DNA of 64,000 nucleotides from Chloroflexia bacterium SDU3-3 (GTDB lineage: Bacteria; Chloroflexota; Chloroflexia; Chloroflexales; Roseiflexaceae): contig WBOU01000022.1 in the NCBI GenBank assembly GCA_009268125.1, positions 28,389 to 92,388 of the forward strand, given 5' to 3'. Position numbers and translations under genes: made by a program. Of this stretch, positions 24,596-34,445 are shown in pieces. The notes under the pieces are model-generated. The model was not told where the DNA came from. It was given only the letters and a program-made list of their open reading frames with translations, and ran no database searches. The number at the start of each line of letters is the position of its first letter. Position 1 is the stretch's first letter.

Positions 24596-25978
24596 CTAGC
24601 GCGCCAACAGCGGCAGATAGATCGAGTGTGTCGTGTGCAGCCCTGAGGTAGGCTGCTCAGGCGGGGTGGTCATATCGATGTCGGGCCGTAGGATGTGTAG
24701 CGCCGCCTGAACCTGCAGCGCCCCATAGCCATAGATCTCATCGTAGCCAGCCACACCCAGATCCGTCGCGCCGCTCTCAAGCGCCGCCTGGATCTCGCCG
24801 CGAGTAGCAGTGGGGGCGGCGGCCCGCAGCAGCGCGGCGGCGCCCGAGACATGTGGCGCGGCCATCGAGGTGCCCTGCAGCAGGCACCATGCAAACTCGC
24901 TCGGCATACCGCAGAGCGCCCCCAGCGTCTGCTGCGCCACGCCATCGGCATAGCCATCGCCATCCACATCGGCAAACAGATCGCCGCCGGGGGCCGTGAG
25001 ATTGATCCCCCTGCCTGTGTTGGTATAGCGCGTACGCTGCTGCAGCACATCCAGCGCGCCCACCGCGATCACGTTGGGGTGGTTGGAGGGAAAATCGATC
25101 GTCGACTCGCCAAAATTGCCCGCCGCCGCGACGATCACCACATCGGCGGCAGTAGCCATCGCGATCGCATCATTCACAACATCCGACGAGCAGTCGGGCC
25201 ACTGGCCGGTGCCCACGCCGGTGCAGTCGGCCCCCAGCGAGAGGTTGATCACAGCAGCGCCGTGGCTGCTGGCCCAGGCGATGCCCTTGGCCACGTTGGA
25301 CATGAGGCAGCTGCCCGACTCGTCACACGCCTTGATCGGCATCAGGGTGACGCCGCTGGCCATACCATTATTTTCGCACTGGGCCACCGTGCCAGCCACG
25401 TGGGTGCCGTGGCCGTTGTCATCCTGGGCGGCGGCCAACCCCTCCGCACCAGTGATGGCGTTGTAGGGCGAGGTGAAGCTGTGGCAGCCGAGGTCGGGGG
25501 CGTTGGTCGCGATCCCGGTGTCGATCACCGCCACCACCACGCCAGCGCCGGTGGTGAGCGGCCAGACCGCCGGGGCCTGCGTGACCCGCAGGTGCCACTG
25601 ATACGAAGCGAGGGCGCCGCTGATTGCGCCGGGCTGCGCCGGGCTGCTTGTGCGCACCGCCGCATCGCTGATCTGGATCACATAGTCCTGCTCGGCGGCG
25701 ACCACGCTGGAGCGCGCGCGCGTCTGAGCCAGCGCCTGCTGGGGCGGGGTGCCGGGCACCACGGGAGCCGTGTACCACTGGCCGAACAGGGGTGCGGCAC
25801 CGGGCAGTGCTGGCGAGCCATCCGCCAGGCGCACCAGCACGCGGTCGGTCGCAATCGAGGCATTCAGCGTAGCAGGGGGCCACGTGCTCTGAGAGGAGGG
25901 CTGGGCGCTGGCCTGCGCACCGGGGAGCGCCATGAGAACAATGCCAAGGGCCACAAAAAAGATTCTACGCGACAACAT
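24596..25978 (-). CDS. Secreted subtilisin-like serine protease (S8)
   Basis: 460 residues with a signal peptide (MLSRRIFFVALGIVLMALPG, cleavage near ASA). The catalytic triad is D153 (VIDTGI), H190 (NGHGTHVAG) and S371 (GTSMAAPH), with N288 as the oxyanion residue. An inhibitor-like pro-region of about 90 residues precedes the catalytic domain. The C-terminus is a Pro/Thr-rich linker ending IYLPLLAR, a tail also found on the M4 protease in this window. It is probably an extracellular degradative protease, exported and possibly retained at the surface by that tail. Confidence 0.92.
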   Translation of the reverse strand: MLSRRIFFVALGIVLMALPGAQASAQPSSQSTWPPATLNASIATDRVLVRLADGSPALPGAAPLFGQWYTAPVVPGTPPQQALAQTRARSSVVAAEQDYVIQISDAAVRTSSPAQPGAISGALASYQWHLRVTQAPAVWPLTTGAGVVVAVIDTGIATNAPDLGCHSFTSPYNAITGAEGLAAAQDDNGHGTHVAGTVAQCENNGMASGVTLMPIKACDESGSCLMSNVAKGIAWASSHGAAVINLSLGADCTGVGTGQWPDCSSDVVNDAIAMATAADVVIVAAAGNFGESTIDFPSNHPNVIAVGALDVLQQRTRYTNTGRGINLTAPGGDLFADVDGDGYADGVAQQTLGALCGMPSEFAWCLLQGTSMAAPHVSGAAALLRAAAPTATRGEIQAALESGATDLGVAGYDEIYGYGALQVQAALHILRPDIDMTTPPEQPTSGLHTTHSIYLPLLAR

Positions 25979-26152
25979 GGCGCAATATCTCTCTTTGCGA
26001 TATTGTCTTCAGGGACAATATAGACAAAATGGTATCAATTTGATTGCGACTAGGACGAGCACCACTATACGTGGCGCACGAACCAAGGGCATACCAACCC
26101 TACGATGGAGGCCCGTGGGATGACAGGGGGGCCTAGCCACATAAAATATTAT

Positions 26153-26170
26153 TTGACTTTCGAAAGTAAA
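26153..26170 (+). promoter_or_regulatory. Palindromic operator candidate upstream of the SufR-like gene
   Basis: A perfect 12-bp palindrome ACTTTCGAAAGT (26156-26167), extended to 18 bp with one mismatched pair, ends 3 bp before the -35 box. This is a good position for autoregulation. Confidence 0.5.
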
Positions 26171-26173
26171 TAG

Positions 26174-26203
26174 TTGACAAACTCAAACCAGCAGTGCTAT
26201 ACT
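26174..26203 (+). promoter_or_regulatory. Promoter of the SufR-like regulator gene
   Basis: TTGACA (26174-26179), 18-bp spacer, TATACT (26198-26203). Confidence 0.8.
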
Positions 26204-26244
26204 TACGGCCAGAGGAACTGATTAACGAGAGAGCATAGGACACC

Positions 26245-26886
26245 ATGGTGCTTGAACATCGCGAACAAGGCGAAACTCGGCAAGAGATTCTGGGCCTGCT
26301 TCGGCAGAACGGCTCGATGACCGCTGCTGAGCTCAGTTCTGCACTCGGGATTGGTGCGGTGGGCGTGCGCCAGCATCTGGCGCTGCTTGAGCGCGACAAT
26401 CTGGTGCGCATCGCCGATGTTCGCCGAGGTATCGGCAGGCCTAGCCATCTCTACTCACTCACTGAAAACGCCGAGCAGCTCTTCCCCAAGCGCTACGACA
26501 AAATCGCCCTGGAAACCCTCGAATTTGTCGAGATGCTGGGCGGCGACGAGGCCATCAACCGGCTGTTCGCCTACCGCCGCGGCAAGCTTGAGAAGCAGTA
26601 TGCCCTGCAGCTTGCCGACAAGACCCCGCGCGAACGAGTCTTCGCGCTGGCCGAGATCCTCAACGAGCAGGGCTATATGTGCGAAGTCTCCCAGGAGCCT
26701 GACGGCTCCGTCATCCTCACCGAGCACAACTGCCCGATCGACTGCGTTGCGCGCTCCTATCAGCAGATCTGCTCGCACGAGCTAACGCTCTACGAGTCGC
26801 TGCTGGGCACGCCGATCATCCGCGAGCAGAACATCACCGAAGATGACACCTGCTGTCGCTATCGCATCCCCGCTTCAGCCCTCTAG
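26245..26886 (+). CDS. SufR-like iron-sulfur transcriptional regulator
   Basis: 213 residues; ATG at 26245 with AGGA close upstream. The N-terminal winged helix is clear (RQEILGLLRQNGSMTAAELS, then GVRQHLALLERDNLV). The C-terminal half has the cysteine set of SufR-type regulators: HNCPIDCVARSYQQIC and DDTCCRYRI, likely holding an Fe-S cluster. It is followed 121 bp later by sodA on the same strand, so it may control superoxide defence. The palindrome before its own promoter suggests autoregulation. Exact regulon unknown. Confidence 0.8.
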   Translation: MVLEHREQGETRQEILGLLRQNGSMTAAELSSALGIGAVGVRQHLALLERDNLVRIADVRRGIGRPSHLYSLTENAEQLFPKRYDKIALETLEFVEMLGGDEAINRLFAYRRGKLEKQYALQLADKTPRERVFALAEILNEQGYMCEVSQEPDGSVILTEHNCPIDCVARSYQQICSHELTLYESLLGTPIIREQNITEDDTCCRYRIPASAL

Positions 26887-26946
26887 GGCGGAGCCGCCGC
26901 AATCAGATATGCGGCACCCATCCACCTAAGAAAACCAAACGCGTCG

Positions 26947-26972
26947 GCTCTTCGTACAGGTGTACGAAGAGC
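26947..26972 (+). other. Hairpin between the regulator and sodA
   Basis: A perfect 11-bp stem GCTCTTCGTAC/GTACGAAGAGC with an AGGT loop, 35 bp before the sodA ATG. The pyrimidine tract after it (TTCTCTCTT) is a weak terminator tail. It may partly terminate, or protect the sodA message. Confidence 0.7.
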
Positions 26973-27007
26973 GTTCTCTCTTGCCGAGTTTTGGAGGAGG
27001 AATCCCT

Positions 27008-27613
<606 letters not shown>

Positions 27614-27636
27614 TCATCACCAACCCAACGATCTCT

Positions 27637-27671
27637 GGCGAGCTGCATCCTGCGGCTCGCCTTTTGTTTTG
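27637..27671 (+). terminator. sodA terminator
   Basis: GGCGAGC (27637-27643) pairs with GCTCGCC (27655-27661), followed by TTTTGTTTTG. Confidence 0.8.
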
Positions 27672-27741
27672 CCGCAAGGTTGACGGCTGCCGCAGAACCA
27701 CCTATGATCTCCCTAGTAGCCGCGGTCTATTGCAACCACCC

Positions 27742-29226
27742 ATGCAGATCTGGAACATCCCTACCACCCACCATATCCTGCGCGTGTTCCCGCTAGTCAC
27801 CGCCCTGGCCATTGTGCTGGCAGGCGCACAGCTAGTGTTCCGCGACGAGCCAGACCACGACATGCGCCAGGGCGACGCCATGTTCGGCGCAGGGCGCTAC
27901 TATGCGGCGTGGCAGATCTACCGCAGCCTAGCCAGCCAGCACCCCAGCGCGCAGAGCATGGCGCGGCTGGGCATGATCCAGGCCGTGCGCGGCGAGCACG
28001 CCGCCGCCAGCCGTAGCTTCGGCAGCGCGCTGCGCATGGGTGTGGCTGGCCGCGACTACACGCTAGTGCGGCTCTACCAGGGCAGCAGCGCGCTGGCCCA
28101 GGGCTACTACGATGATGCCATCCGCTCCTGGCGCTTGATCGACGACCACGCCGACATGGCCCCCTACGCCCGCGTTCTGGAGGCCGAGGCCCTGCTGCGC
28201 GGGCGCAACTACGCCGCCGCCGAGCAGGCATTCGATGGGCTGCGGCAGGCCAGGCTGCCCCAGGAGTGGCGCTGGGCGGTGCAGCTGCGGCTGGCCACGC
28301 TGCGCGCCAGCGACAGCGCGGGCGAGGCCAGCGCGCTGCTGGGCGGCATCGGCGGCATCGCCCCCGCCCTGCCCGACCCGCTGATGGTCGCGCCGCTGCT
28401 GCCCAAGCCTAGCCCCGCGCCCGACCTGCTGGCGGCAGCCATCCAGGGCCAGCCAGACGAGCGCGCCATGCAGCTGGGGCAGGCCTACCTCTCGGCGGGC
28501 ATGGCCGAGCTGGCGCTGGCCCAGTTCGACGCTGTGCCCAGCGATAGCCCGCTGGCGGTGCGCGCCCAGTCGTATGCGGCCTACACCCGCCTGCGCACCG
28601 GCGACGCCGCAGGCGGCATCGGCGCACTGAACGCCCTGGTGCGCAGCCATCCCAACGATACCCAGCTGCGGGCCATGCTGGCCCTGGCCTCGCTTGAGAC
28701 CGGCGACACCAAGCACGCCGAGGTACAGGTGAAGGTGCTGCGCCAGATCGCGCCGAATAGCCCGAACACCTACCTCGCATGGGCGCAGTGGTACGCCGCG
28801 CAGAGCGAGTATATCGAGGCCAGCAGCAGCTACCAGAAAGCCCTGGCCGCTGCGCCGCCCGACCAGCGAGGCACCTACCTGACAGAGACCGTCCGCTTCC
28901 ACCTGACGACCACCGTGCGGATCTGTGAAAATGGCCGACCCGCCGCCCAAGAGGCGGCCCTGCTCGTCGATAGCAGCGCGGCTTGGGCGGCCCTGGCCCA
29001 GGCCCAGATCGCCTGCGGCAACTTCGCCGAGGCCGAGCGCGCGGCCAGCACCGCCCAGCAACGCGACCCCCGCAGCGCCGAGGCCAGCTTCTACCTGGGC
29101 AAGGCGCTGGCGCTGCGGGGCCAGCGCGGCCCAGCCCGCGAGGCGCTGGTGGCGGCGGCGGATCTCGCGCCCGACAGCGACTGGCGGGCCAAGGCCGAGG
29201 CGCAGCTCTCCATCCTCGGGCTCTAG
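27742..29226 (+). CDS. Membrane-anchored TPR repeat protein
   Basis: 494 residues from ATG at 27742. A single N-terminal membrane segment (VFPLVTALAIVLAGAQLVF) is followed by tetratricopeptide repeats along the whole length, for example GDAMFGAGRYYAAWQIYRSL and AWAALAQAQIACGNFAEAE. A Pro-rich break near residue 215 divides two solenoid blocks. Such proteins scaffold complexes at the membrane; nothing here gives the partner. A -10 element for rpe lies just after its stop, so it is probably a single gene. Confidence 0.8.
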   Translation: MQIWNIPTTHHILRVFPLVTALAIVLAGAQLVFRDEPDHDMRQGDAMFGAGRYYAAWQIYRSLASQHPSAQSMARLGMIQAVRGEHAAASRSFGSALRMGVAGRDYTLVRLYQGSSALAQGYYDDAIRSWRLIDDHADMAPYARVLEAEALLRGRNYAAAEQAFDGLRQARLPQEWRWAVQLRLATLRASDSAGEASALLGGIGGIAPALPDPLMVAPLLPKPSPAPDLLAAAIQGQPDERAMQLGQAYLSAGMAELALAQFDAVPSDSPLAVRAQSYAAYTRLRTGDAAGGIGALNALVRSHPNDTQLRAMLALASLETGDTKHAEVQVKVLRQIAPNSPNTYLAWAQWYAAQSEYIEASSSYQKALAAAPPDQRGTYLTETVRFHLTTTVRICENGRPAAQEAALLVDSSAAWAALAQAQIACGNFAEAERAASTAQQRDPRSAEASFYLGKALALRGQRGPAREALVAAADLAPDSDWRAKAEAQLSILGL

Positions 29227-29266
29227 CAGAACGCAAGCTATAGGGCATGCGGATGCCAGATTCGTG

Positions 29267-29272
29267 TATAAT
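29267..29272 (+). promoter_or_regulatory. Candidate -10 box for rpe
   Basis: A consensus TATAAT 29 bp before the rpe GTG start. The -35 region is not convincing. Confidence 0.45.
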
Positions 29273-29301
29273 GCCATCGCTCATGCTGTGGAGGAACTCA
29301 C

Positions 29302-29988
29302 GTGCCACTTGCCGAATATTCCGGGCGGCCTGTGCTGCTCGCACCCTCAATCCTGTCCGCCGACTTCGCCCACCTGGGCCGCGACGCCCGCGCCGCCGAG
29401 CAGGCCGGGGCCGACTGGCTGCAGATCGACGTGATGGATGGTGTGTTCGTGCCGAATATTAGCGTCGGCCTGCCGGTGGTCGAGTCGCTGCGCAAGGAGG
29501 TGGCGCTCACCCTGGACTGCCACCTGATGATCACGCAGCCCGAGCGCTACGTTGAGGCCTTTATCAAGGCGGGCGCGAACCACGTGACGGTGCACGCCGA
29601 GGCCACCCAGCACCTGCACCGCACCATCCAGCAGATCAAAGAGCTGGGCGCAACCGCCGGGGTGGCCTTGAACCCCGCCACCCCGCTGAGCGCGCTGGAT
29701 GAGATCGCGCCCGATCTCGATCTGGTGCTGATCATGACCGTGAACCCCGGCTTCGGCGGGCAGCAGTACATCGCGGCCAGCTCGGGCAAGATCGCGCGGC
29801 TGCGGGCCATGCTGGACGGGCGCGGGCTGGGCCACGTGCAGATCCAGGTGGACGGCGGCATTAAGGCGAGCAACATCCGCACGGTGGTGGAGGCCGGGGC
29901 CAGCAATATCGTGGCCGGTTCGGCGATCTTCAGCCCCGCGTTTAGTGTAGAGAGCGCCATCGGCCAGATGCGCGCCGCCCTGCAGTAG
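29302..29988 (+). CDS. rpe: Ribulose-phosphate 3-epimerase
   Basis: 228 residues from GTG at 29302 with GGAGG 6-7 bases upstream. Typical motifs are LLAPSILSADFAHLG, WLQIDVMDGVFVPN, CHLMITQPERY, LIMTVNPGFGGQQY and VDGGIKASNI, containing the catalytic Asp pair and metal-binding His residues. It interconverts ribulose 5-phosphate and xylulose 5-phosphate in the pentose phosphate pathway. The next gene begins 7 bp after its stop. Confidence 0.95.
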   Translation: MPLAEYSGRPVLLAPSILSADFAHLGRDARAAEQAGADWLQIDVMDGVFVPNISVGLPVVESLRKEVALTLDCHLMITQPERYVEAFIKAGANHVTVHAEATQHLHRTIQQIKELGATAGVALNPATPLSALDEIAPDLDLVLIMTVNPGFGGQQYIAASSGKIARLRAMLDGRGLGHVQIQVDGGIKASNIRTVVEAGASNIVAGSAIFSPAFSVESAIGQMRAALQ

Positions 29989-29995
29989 GCAGCCG

Positions 29996-30775
29996 ATGAC
30001 CAGCATCACCCTGGCCGCCACCAACCACGACCCCGACGGGCGGCTGTACGAGCAGACCGCGCGCATGCTGCCGCGCCTTGCAGGCCTGTTCCCGCAGATC
30101 ACCGTGCTGCTGACCAGCACCAGCCAGGCCCGCAGCGAGGCCCTGCTGCGCGAGGCGGGCTGCGACACGACCCGCGAGCCGCAGCCGCCCGGCGGGCTGG
30201 CCAAGCTCGGCGAGCCGCGCCGCAGCGTCATCCGCCGCGCGCTGGAGTTGGGCGCTGGCCACGTGGTGTTCTGCGACTTCGACCGCATGCTGCACTGGGC
30301 CGAGCACCACCCCGCCGAGCTGGCCGCCACGCTTGACCAGATCGCCCAGCACGACTTCACCGTGCTGGCCCGCACCCCGCGCGCCTTCGCCAGCCACCCG
30401 CGCTGCCAGCGCGACACCGAGAGTACGATCAACACCGCCTTCGCCGCCGTGAGCGGGCTGGCCTGGGACACAGGGGCTGGGGCGCGCGGGCTCTCGCGCC
30501 GCGCCGCCGAGGCCATCCTGGCGGGCTGCTCCGACACCAGCGTGGGCGTGGATGTGGCCTGGCCGCTGTTCCTGCTGCGCCAGGGCGGCTTCGATGTGGC
30601 CTGTATCCCCACCGAGGGCATGGAGTTCGAGACCGCCGACCGCTTCGGCGACCAGGTGGCCGCGCTGGGCGGCCTGGCCGCGTGGATCGACCGGCTGGAT
30701 GCCGACCCGCGCCAGTGGGCGCTGCGGCTGGATGTGGCCAGAGTCGAGGTCGAATCGCTCTTCCCGTTCAGCTGA
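29996..30775 (+). CDS. Glycosyltransferase-like protein of unknown specificity
   Basis: 259 residues, starting 7 bp after rpe and probably co-transcribed. The pattern suggests a nucleotide-sugar transferase (GT-A) fold: an early ITLAATNHDPDGRL strand, a variable middle and VVFCDFDRMLHW, where DFD may be the metal-binding DxD motif. A later ESTINTAF and SVGVDVAWPLFLLRQGGFDVA region is consistent. I cannot assign a family with certainty and the substrate is unknown. Confidence 0.5.
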   Translation: MTSITLAATNHDPDGRLYEQTARMLPRLAGLFPQITVLLTSTSQARSEALLREAGCDTTREPQPPGGLAKLGEPRRSVIRRALELGAGHVVFCDFDRMLHWAEHHPAELAATLDQIAQHDFTVLARTPRAFASHPRCQRDTESTINTAFAAVSGLAWDTGAGARGLSRRAAEAILAGCSDTSVGVDVAWPLFLLRQGGFDVACIPTEGMEFETADRFGDQVAALGGLAAWIDRLDADPRQWALRLDVARVEVESLFPFS

Positions 30776-30820
30776 TTGCGCAAGCCCGTCGCACAGCGCC
30801 GCAGTACCAGTATCGGGCTA

Positions 30821-30829
30821 TGGTACAAT
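30821..30829 (+). promoter_or_regulatory. Extended -10 promoter of proS
   Basis: TGGTACAAT (TGn plus a hexamer one base off consensus), 88 bp before the proS ATG. No good -35, as usual for extended -10 promoters. Confidence 0.55.
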
Positions 30830-30916
30830 CTACAGCCATGCGCTGTATTTCGCAGCCCAAAAGAATCGCATCCCCAGCTAGTGTGTATGTTTGCTCGACA
30901 AGAGCGGAGGAAATAG

Positions 30917-32359
30917 ATGCCGAAAGACGGAATCACGCCACGCGACCGTGACTACTCGCAGTGGTACCTGGATATTGTGCAGCAGGCTGGCCTGGCCGAC
31001 TACGCCGAGGTGGTGCGCGGCTGCATCGTGTTCAAGCCCACCGGCTACGCGATCTGGGAGCGCATGCAGCGCGCGCTGGATGACCGCATCAAGGAGACCG
31101 GGCACGAGAACGCCTACTTCCCGCTGCTCATCCCCAAGAGCTTCATCATGAAGGAGGCCGAGCACGTCGAGGGCTTTGCGCCCGAGCTGTTCGAGGTGAC
31201 CCAGATCGGCAGCGAGAAGCTGGAAGACCCCTATGTGGTGCGCCCCACGTCGGAGACGATCATCGGCCACTTCTACGCCAAGTGGATCCGCAGCTACCGC
31301 GACCTGCCGCTGCTGATTAACCAGTGGGCCAACGTGATGCGCGCCGAGAAGCGCACCCGCCCGTTCCTGCGCACCGCCGAGTTCCTCTGGCAGGAGGGCC
31401 ACACCGTACACGCCGACGAGGCCGACGCCGAGCGCGAGACGCTGATGATCCTGCACGATGTCTACGCCGACTTCGCCGAGCGCGAGATGGCCATGCCGGT
31501 GATCCGCGGCCTGAAGACCGAGAAGGAGAAGTTCCCCGGCGCGCTGCGCTCGTACTGCATCGAGGCCATGATGCAGGATGGCCGCGCGCTGCAGGCCGGC
31601 ACCTCGCACAACCTGGGCCAGAACTTCGCCAAGGCCTTCGACATCACCTACACCGACCAGAACAACACCATCCAGCACGCCTGGACCACCTCGTGGGGCG
31701 TTTCGACCCGACTGATCGGCGCGATGATCATGACCCACTCGGATGACGAGGGCCTGGTGCTGCCGCCGCGGCTCGCGCCCATCCAGGTGGTGGTGGTGCC
31801 GATCTACAAGAACGACACCGAGCGCAGCGCCGTGATGGCCGCCGTCGAGACCATCACCAAGCCCTGGAAGGGCCGCATCCGCATGAAGATCGACGACCGC
31901 CAGAACCTGACGCCCGGCTTCAAGTACAACGAGTGGGAGCTGAAAGGCGTGCCGGTGCGCATCGAGGTGGGGCCGAAGGATGTGGACAAGGGCACCGTGG
32001 CCATGGCGCGGCGCGACATCCCCGGCAAGGCGGGCAAGTCGTTCGTGCCCCAGGAGGGCCTGACCGAACGGATCGAGGCGCTGCTGGAGGAGATCCAGAA
32101 CGCGCTCTACCAGCGCGCCCTAGCCTTCCGCGACGACCGCACCGCCGACGTGAGCAGCTACGACGAGCTGAAGCAGCAGGTTGAGCGCGGCTTCGCGCGG
32201 GTCTACTGGGCTGGCACCACCGAGGACGAGCAGCGCATCCAGGATGAGTGCCGCGCCACCATCCGCTGCATCCCGCTGGACCAGCCCGAGGCCCCTGGCA
32301 CCTGCTTCTACACCGGCAAAGAGACCAGCCAGATGGTGATCTTCGCCCGCGCCTACTAG
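30917..32359 (+). CDS. proS: Prolyl-tRNA synthetase, short (archaeal/eukaryotic-like) type
   Basis: 480 residues, ATG at 30917 with GGAGG upstream. Class II motifs are present: motif 2 in RTAEFLWQEGHTVHA and motif 3 in GVSTRLIGAMIM. There is no bacterial-type editing insertion. An anticodon-binding domain follows, and the protein ends in the zinc-domain-like tail typical of the ProS type 3 group (CFYTGKETSQMVIFARAY). It charges tRNA-Pro. The stand-alone transcript has no visible T-box. Confidence 0.95.
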   Translation: MPKDGITPRDRDYSQWYLDIVQQAGLADYAEVVRGCIVFKPTGYAIWERMQRALDDRIKETGHENAYFPLLIPKSFIMKEAEHVEGFAPELFEVTQIGSEKLEDPYVVRPTSETIIGHFYAKWIRSYRDLPLLINQWANVMRAEKRTRPFLRTAEFLWQEGHTVHADEADAERETLMILHDVYADFAEREMAMPVIRGLKTEKEKFPGALRSYCIEAMMQDGRALQAGTSHNLGQNFAKAFDITYTDQNNTIQHAWTTSWGVSTRLIGAMIMTHSDDEGLVLPPRLAPIQVVVVPIYKNDTERSAVMAAVETITKPWKGRIRMKIDDRQNLTPGFKYNEWELKGVPVRIEVGPKDVDKGTVAMARRDIPGKAGKSFVPQEGLTERIEALLEEIQNALYQRALAFRDDRTADVSSYDELKQQVERGFARVYWAGTTEDEQRIQDECRATIRCIPLDQPEAPGTCFYTGKETSQMVIFARAY

Positions 32360-32491
32360 CTACCAGCCATAGGAGAAACAGCGCGCCTGCTGGCGAGCAA
32401 CTATTCCTCAGCAGGCGCGGTATACCTCCATGGCGGAGCTTCCGCCTGAGCTTGTTTTTCCATCACACCTTCTATTTGCAGGAGCAGCTTT

Positions 32492-33358
32492 ATGGCAGCA
32501 GATTCACAGCGCCTCTTCGATTTTTGGTCTAGCCGCAAGGACAGCACGATTGAATCGCTTGCCCAGAGCCTGCGAGACAACTGCGGCCCCTACTATCAGA
32601 ACCTCTCGCAGGATGAGCTTCTGAAGCGCGCCGCCGCCATCATCGACATCTGGCTCGATGTCCTCGTCCACGGCAAACCCGAGCGGCTGAGCAGCTTCAG
32701 CCAGCAGATCGGCACCACCCGCCTCTCCGAGGGCCTTGGCCCGAGCGTGATGATGAGCGTGATCGACCAGGTGCGCAAGGTGGTCTGGCAGGTGATGAGC
32801 GATTTCTACGTCAAGGGCGACTGGGATCTCGATCTGCTGCATACGAGCGAGGGCTGGATCCACGACATGCGGTCGAGCTTCACCGAGACCTATAACACCC
32901 ACCTGCAGGAGGCCCAGCGCCAGCTGGAGGAGCGCGAGCACGAGATCGCCACGCAGAGCCAGATCATCCGCGAGACCGCCTCGCCGATCGTGCCGATCTA
33001 CGACGGCATCCTGGTGATGCCGCTGGTAGGCGCGCTCGACTCGCTGCGGATCAGCCAGGTGATGGAGTCGGCGCTGGAGCATATCGTCGACAAGCAGGCC
33101 GAGGTGCTGATCATCGACATCACCGGCGTGCCGATCGTGGACACGGGCGTGGCCAACCACCTGCTGCAGATGGCGCGCGCCATCTCGCTGCTTGGCGCAG
33201 AGGTGGTGGTGGTGGGCATCGGGGCCGAGATCGCGCAGACGATCATCCAGCTGGGCCTCGATATGAGCGCGATCATGACCATGGCCAACCTTGAGGCAGG
33301 CATCGCCTACGCCCTTGAGCAGCGCGGGTTCGCCATCCGCACGATCAGCGAGCCGTGA
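32492..33358 (+). CDS. RsbR-like STAS protein with helical N-terminal sensor
   Basis: 288 residues, ATG at 32492 with AGGAG upstream. The N-terminal 150 residues are helical and resemble the RsbR_N-like globin-type dimerisation domain. They continue into a coiled linker (LQEAQRQLEEREHEIATQ) and a STAS domain with MPLVGALDSLRISQVMESAL and DITGVPIVDTGVANHL, which keeps the phosphorylatable Thr. Its TGA overlaps the GTG of the following kinase-like gene, so the two products are made together. This suggests a stressosome-type partner protein. Confidence 0.85.
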   Translation: MAADSQRLFDFWSSRKDSTIESLAQSLRDNCGPYYQNLSQDELLKRAAAIIDIWLDVLVHGKPERLSSFSQQIGTTRLSEGLGPSVMMSVIDQVRKVVWQVMSDFYVKGDWDLDLLHTSEGWIHDMRSSFTETYNTHLQEAQRQLEEREHEIATQSQIIRETASPIVPIYDGILVMPLVGALDSLRISQVMESALEHIVDKQAEVLIIDITGVPIVDTGVANHLLQMARAISLLGAEVVVVGIGAEIAQTIIQLGLDMSAIMTMANLEAGIAYALEQRGFAIRTISEP

Positions 33359-34344
33359 TCGACATCTTCGAGCACCTGAACGGCAGCGACACGCTGCTTG
33401 GCCCCGCCGAGGGCGAGCAGCCGCCCGACCTCGCCCAGCGACGCGTGCTCCACCGCCTCGGCGAGTATGTGGAGCACATCGTCCGCCCGCTGAACATGCG
33501 CCCCCGCTCGGCTGCCCTCCGCCACGAGGACGCCGAGCGGATCGAGGTGCGGGTCAGCACCGACGATATCCATATCATCGTGGTGATCGCGCCCGAGGGC
33601 GACCTGGCCGCCGAGCAGTTCTTCATCCGCACGCTCTCGGGGCGGCACCTGCCCATCCCCACCTTCATCACCGCCGATCTCAGCTGCAGCGCGGTCCCGT
33701 TTGGCTATATCATCCACGGCCACATCGCCGGCACGCCGCTGAGCACGGTCGAGAGTGACCCGCTGGTGAAGGTGGCGGCCCGGCAGATCGGGCGGTCGCT
33801 GCGCAGCATCCACAGCCAGCCAGCACCGGGCTTCGGCAGGCCCAGCCCATCGGGGCGCTGGACCACGCGCTCGTGGAACGGGGTGCTGGGCGACTGGCTG
33901 GGGCGGCGCGGCGTGCGCGCCCTGGCGGCGGATGTGCTGGGCGACCCGCTGGCCACCGCGCTCTGGCAGGCCACGCTCGACCACCCGCAGACCGACTGGG
34001 CCGAGCCGCGCATCATCCACGGCGCGGTGGCCCCCGAGCGCGCGCTGGTGACGGTGAGCAGCGCGGCCCACGTGGAGGCGCTGGTGCGCCCCGGCGACAT
34101 CGTGGGCGGCGACCCGCTGTTCGACCTGGCGCTGGCCACCCTGCCCAGGCACCCCGGCCCCTTCCAGCAGGGCGTGTACGAGGGCTACAACTCGGCTGGC
34201 CCGATATCCGCCGAGCAGCAGCGGCGGCTCCAGCGGCTGCGCCTGCTGCTGCACACCGCCGACGCCTGCATCCGCCACGACGAGCACCTGCTGGCCCGCC
34301 TGCCCTCGGTGGTCGAGTCGGCGCTGCGCCAGCTTGAGCCGTAG
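33355..34344 (+). CDS. Aminoglycoside-phosphotransferase-like pseudokinase
   Basis: 329 residues from GTG at 33355, overlapping the STAS gene as GTGA. The C-terminal half follows an APH/choline-kinase-like outline. The catalytic segment reads IIHGAVAPERAL, where active enzymes have HGDLHxxN, so both the catalytic Asp and the metal-binding Asn are missing. The later GGDPLFDLALATLPRHP matches the GDPxYDLA block. The N-terminal region has EVRVSTDDIHIIVVIAPEG in place of an ordinary nucleotide loop. It is probably a non-catalytic scaffold or sensor partner of the STAS protein. The family call is moderate. Confidence 0.55.
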   Translation: MIDIFEHLNGSDTLLGPAEGEQPPDLAQRRVLHRLGEYVEHIVRPLNMRPRSAALRHEDAERIEVRVSTDDIHIIVVIAPEGDLAAEQFFIRTLSGRHLPIPTFITADLSCSAVPFGYIIHGHIAGTPLSTVESDPLVKVAARQIGRSLRSIHSQPAPGFGRPSPSGRWTTRSWNGVLGDWLGRRGVRALAADVLGDPLATALWQATLDHPQTDWAEPRIIHGAVAPERALVTVSSAAHVEALVRPGDIVGGDPLFDLALATLPRHPGPFQQGVYEGYNSAGPISAEQQRRLQRLRLLLHTADACIRHDEHLLARLPSVVESALRQLEP

Positions 34345-34372
34345 CGCATCCGCTCTGCGCCCGCCCGCCGTA

Positions 34373-34402
34373 CCCCAGCATGCGACAGTGCTGGGGCTTT
34401 TT
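34373..34402 (+). terminator. Terminator of the STAS-pseudokinase operon
   Basis: CCCCAGCA (34373-34380) pairs with TGCTGGGG (34389-34396), followed by C and TTTTT. Confidence 0.9.
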
Positions 34403-34445
34403 GCTACCATGGGGCAGGCATCCTCTGGCGCAAAGGAGCGGCGAG

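Noticed and set aside
30830..30916. T-box or leader-peptide control of proS
   Set aside because: The 5-prime region is under 90 nt, with no terminator hairpin, no T-box-like conserved segment and no Pro-rich short ORF.
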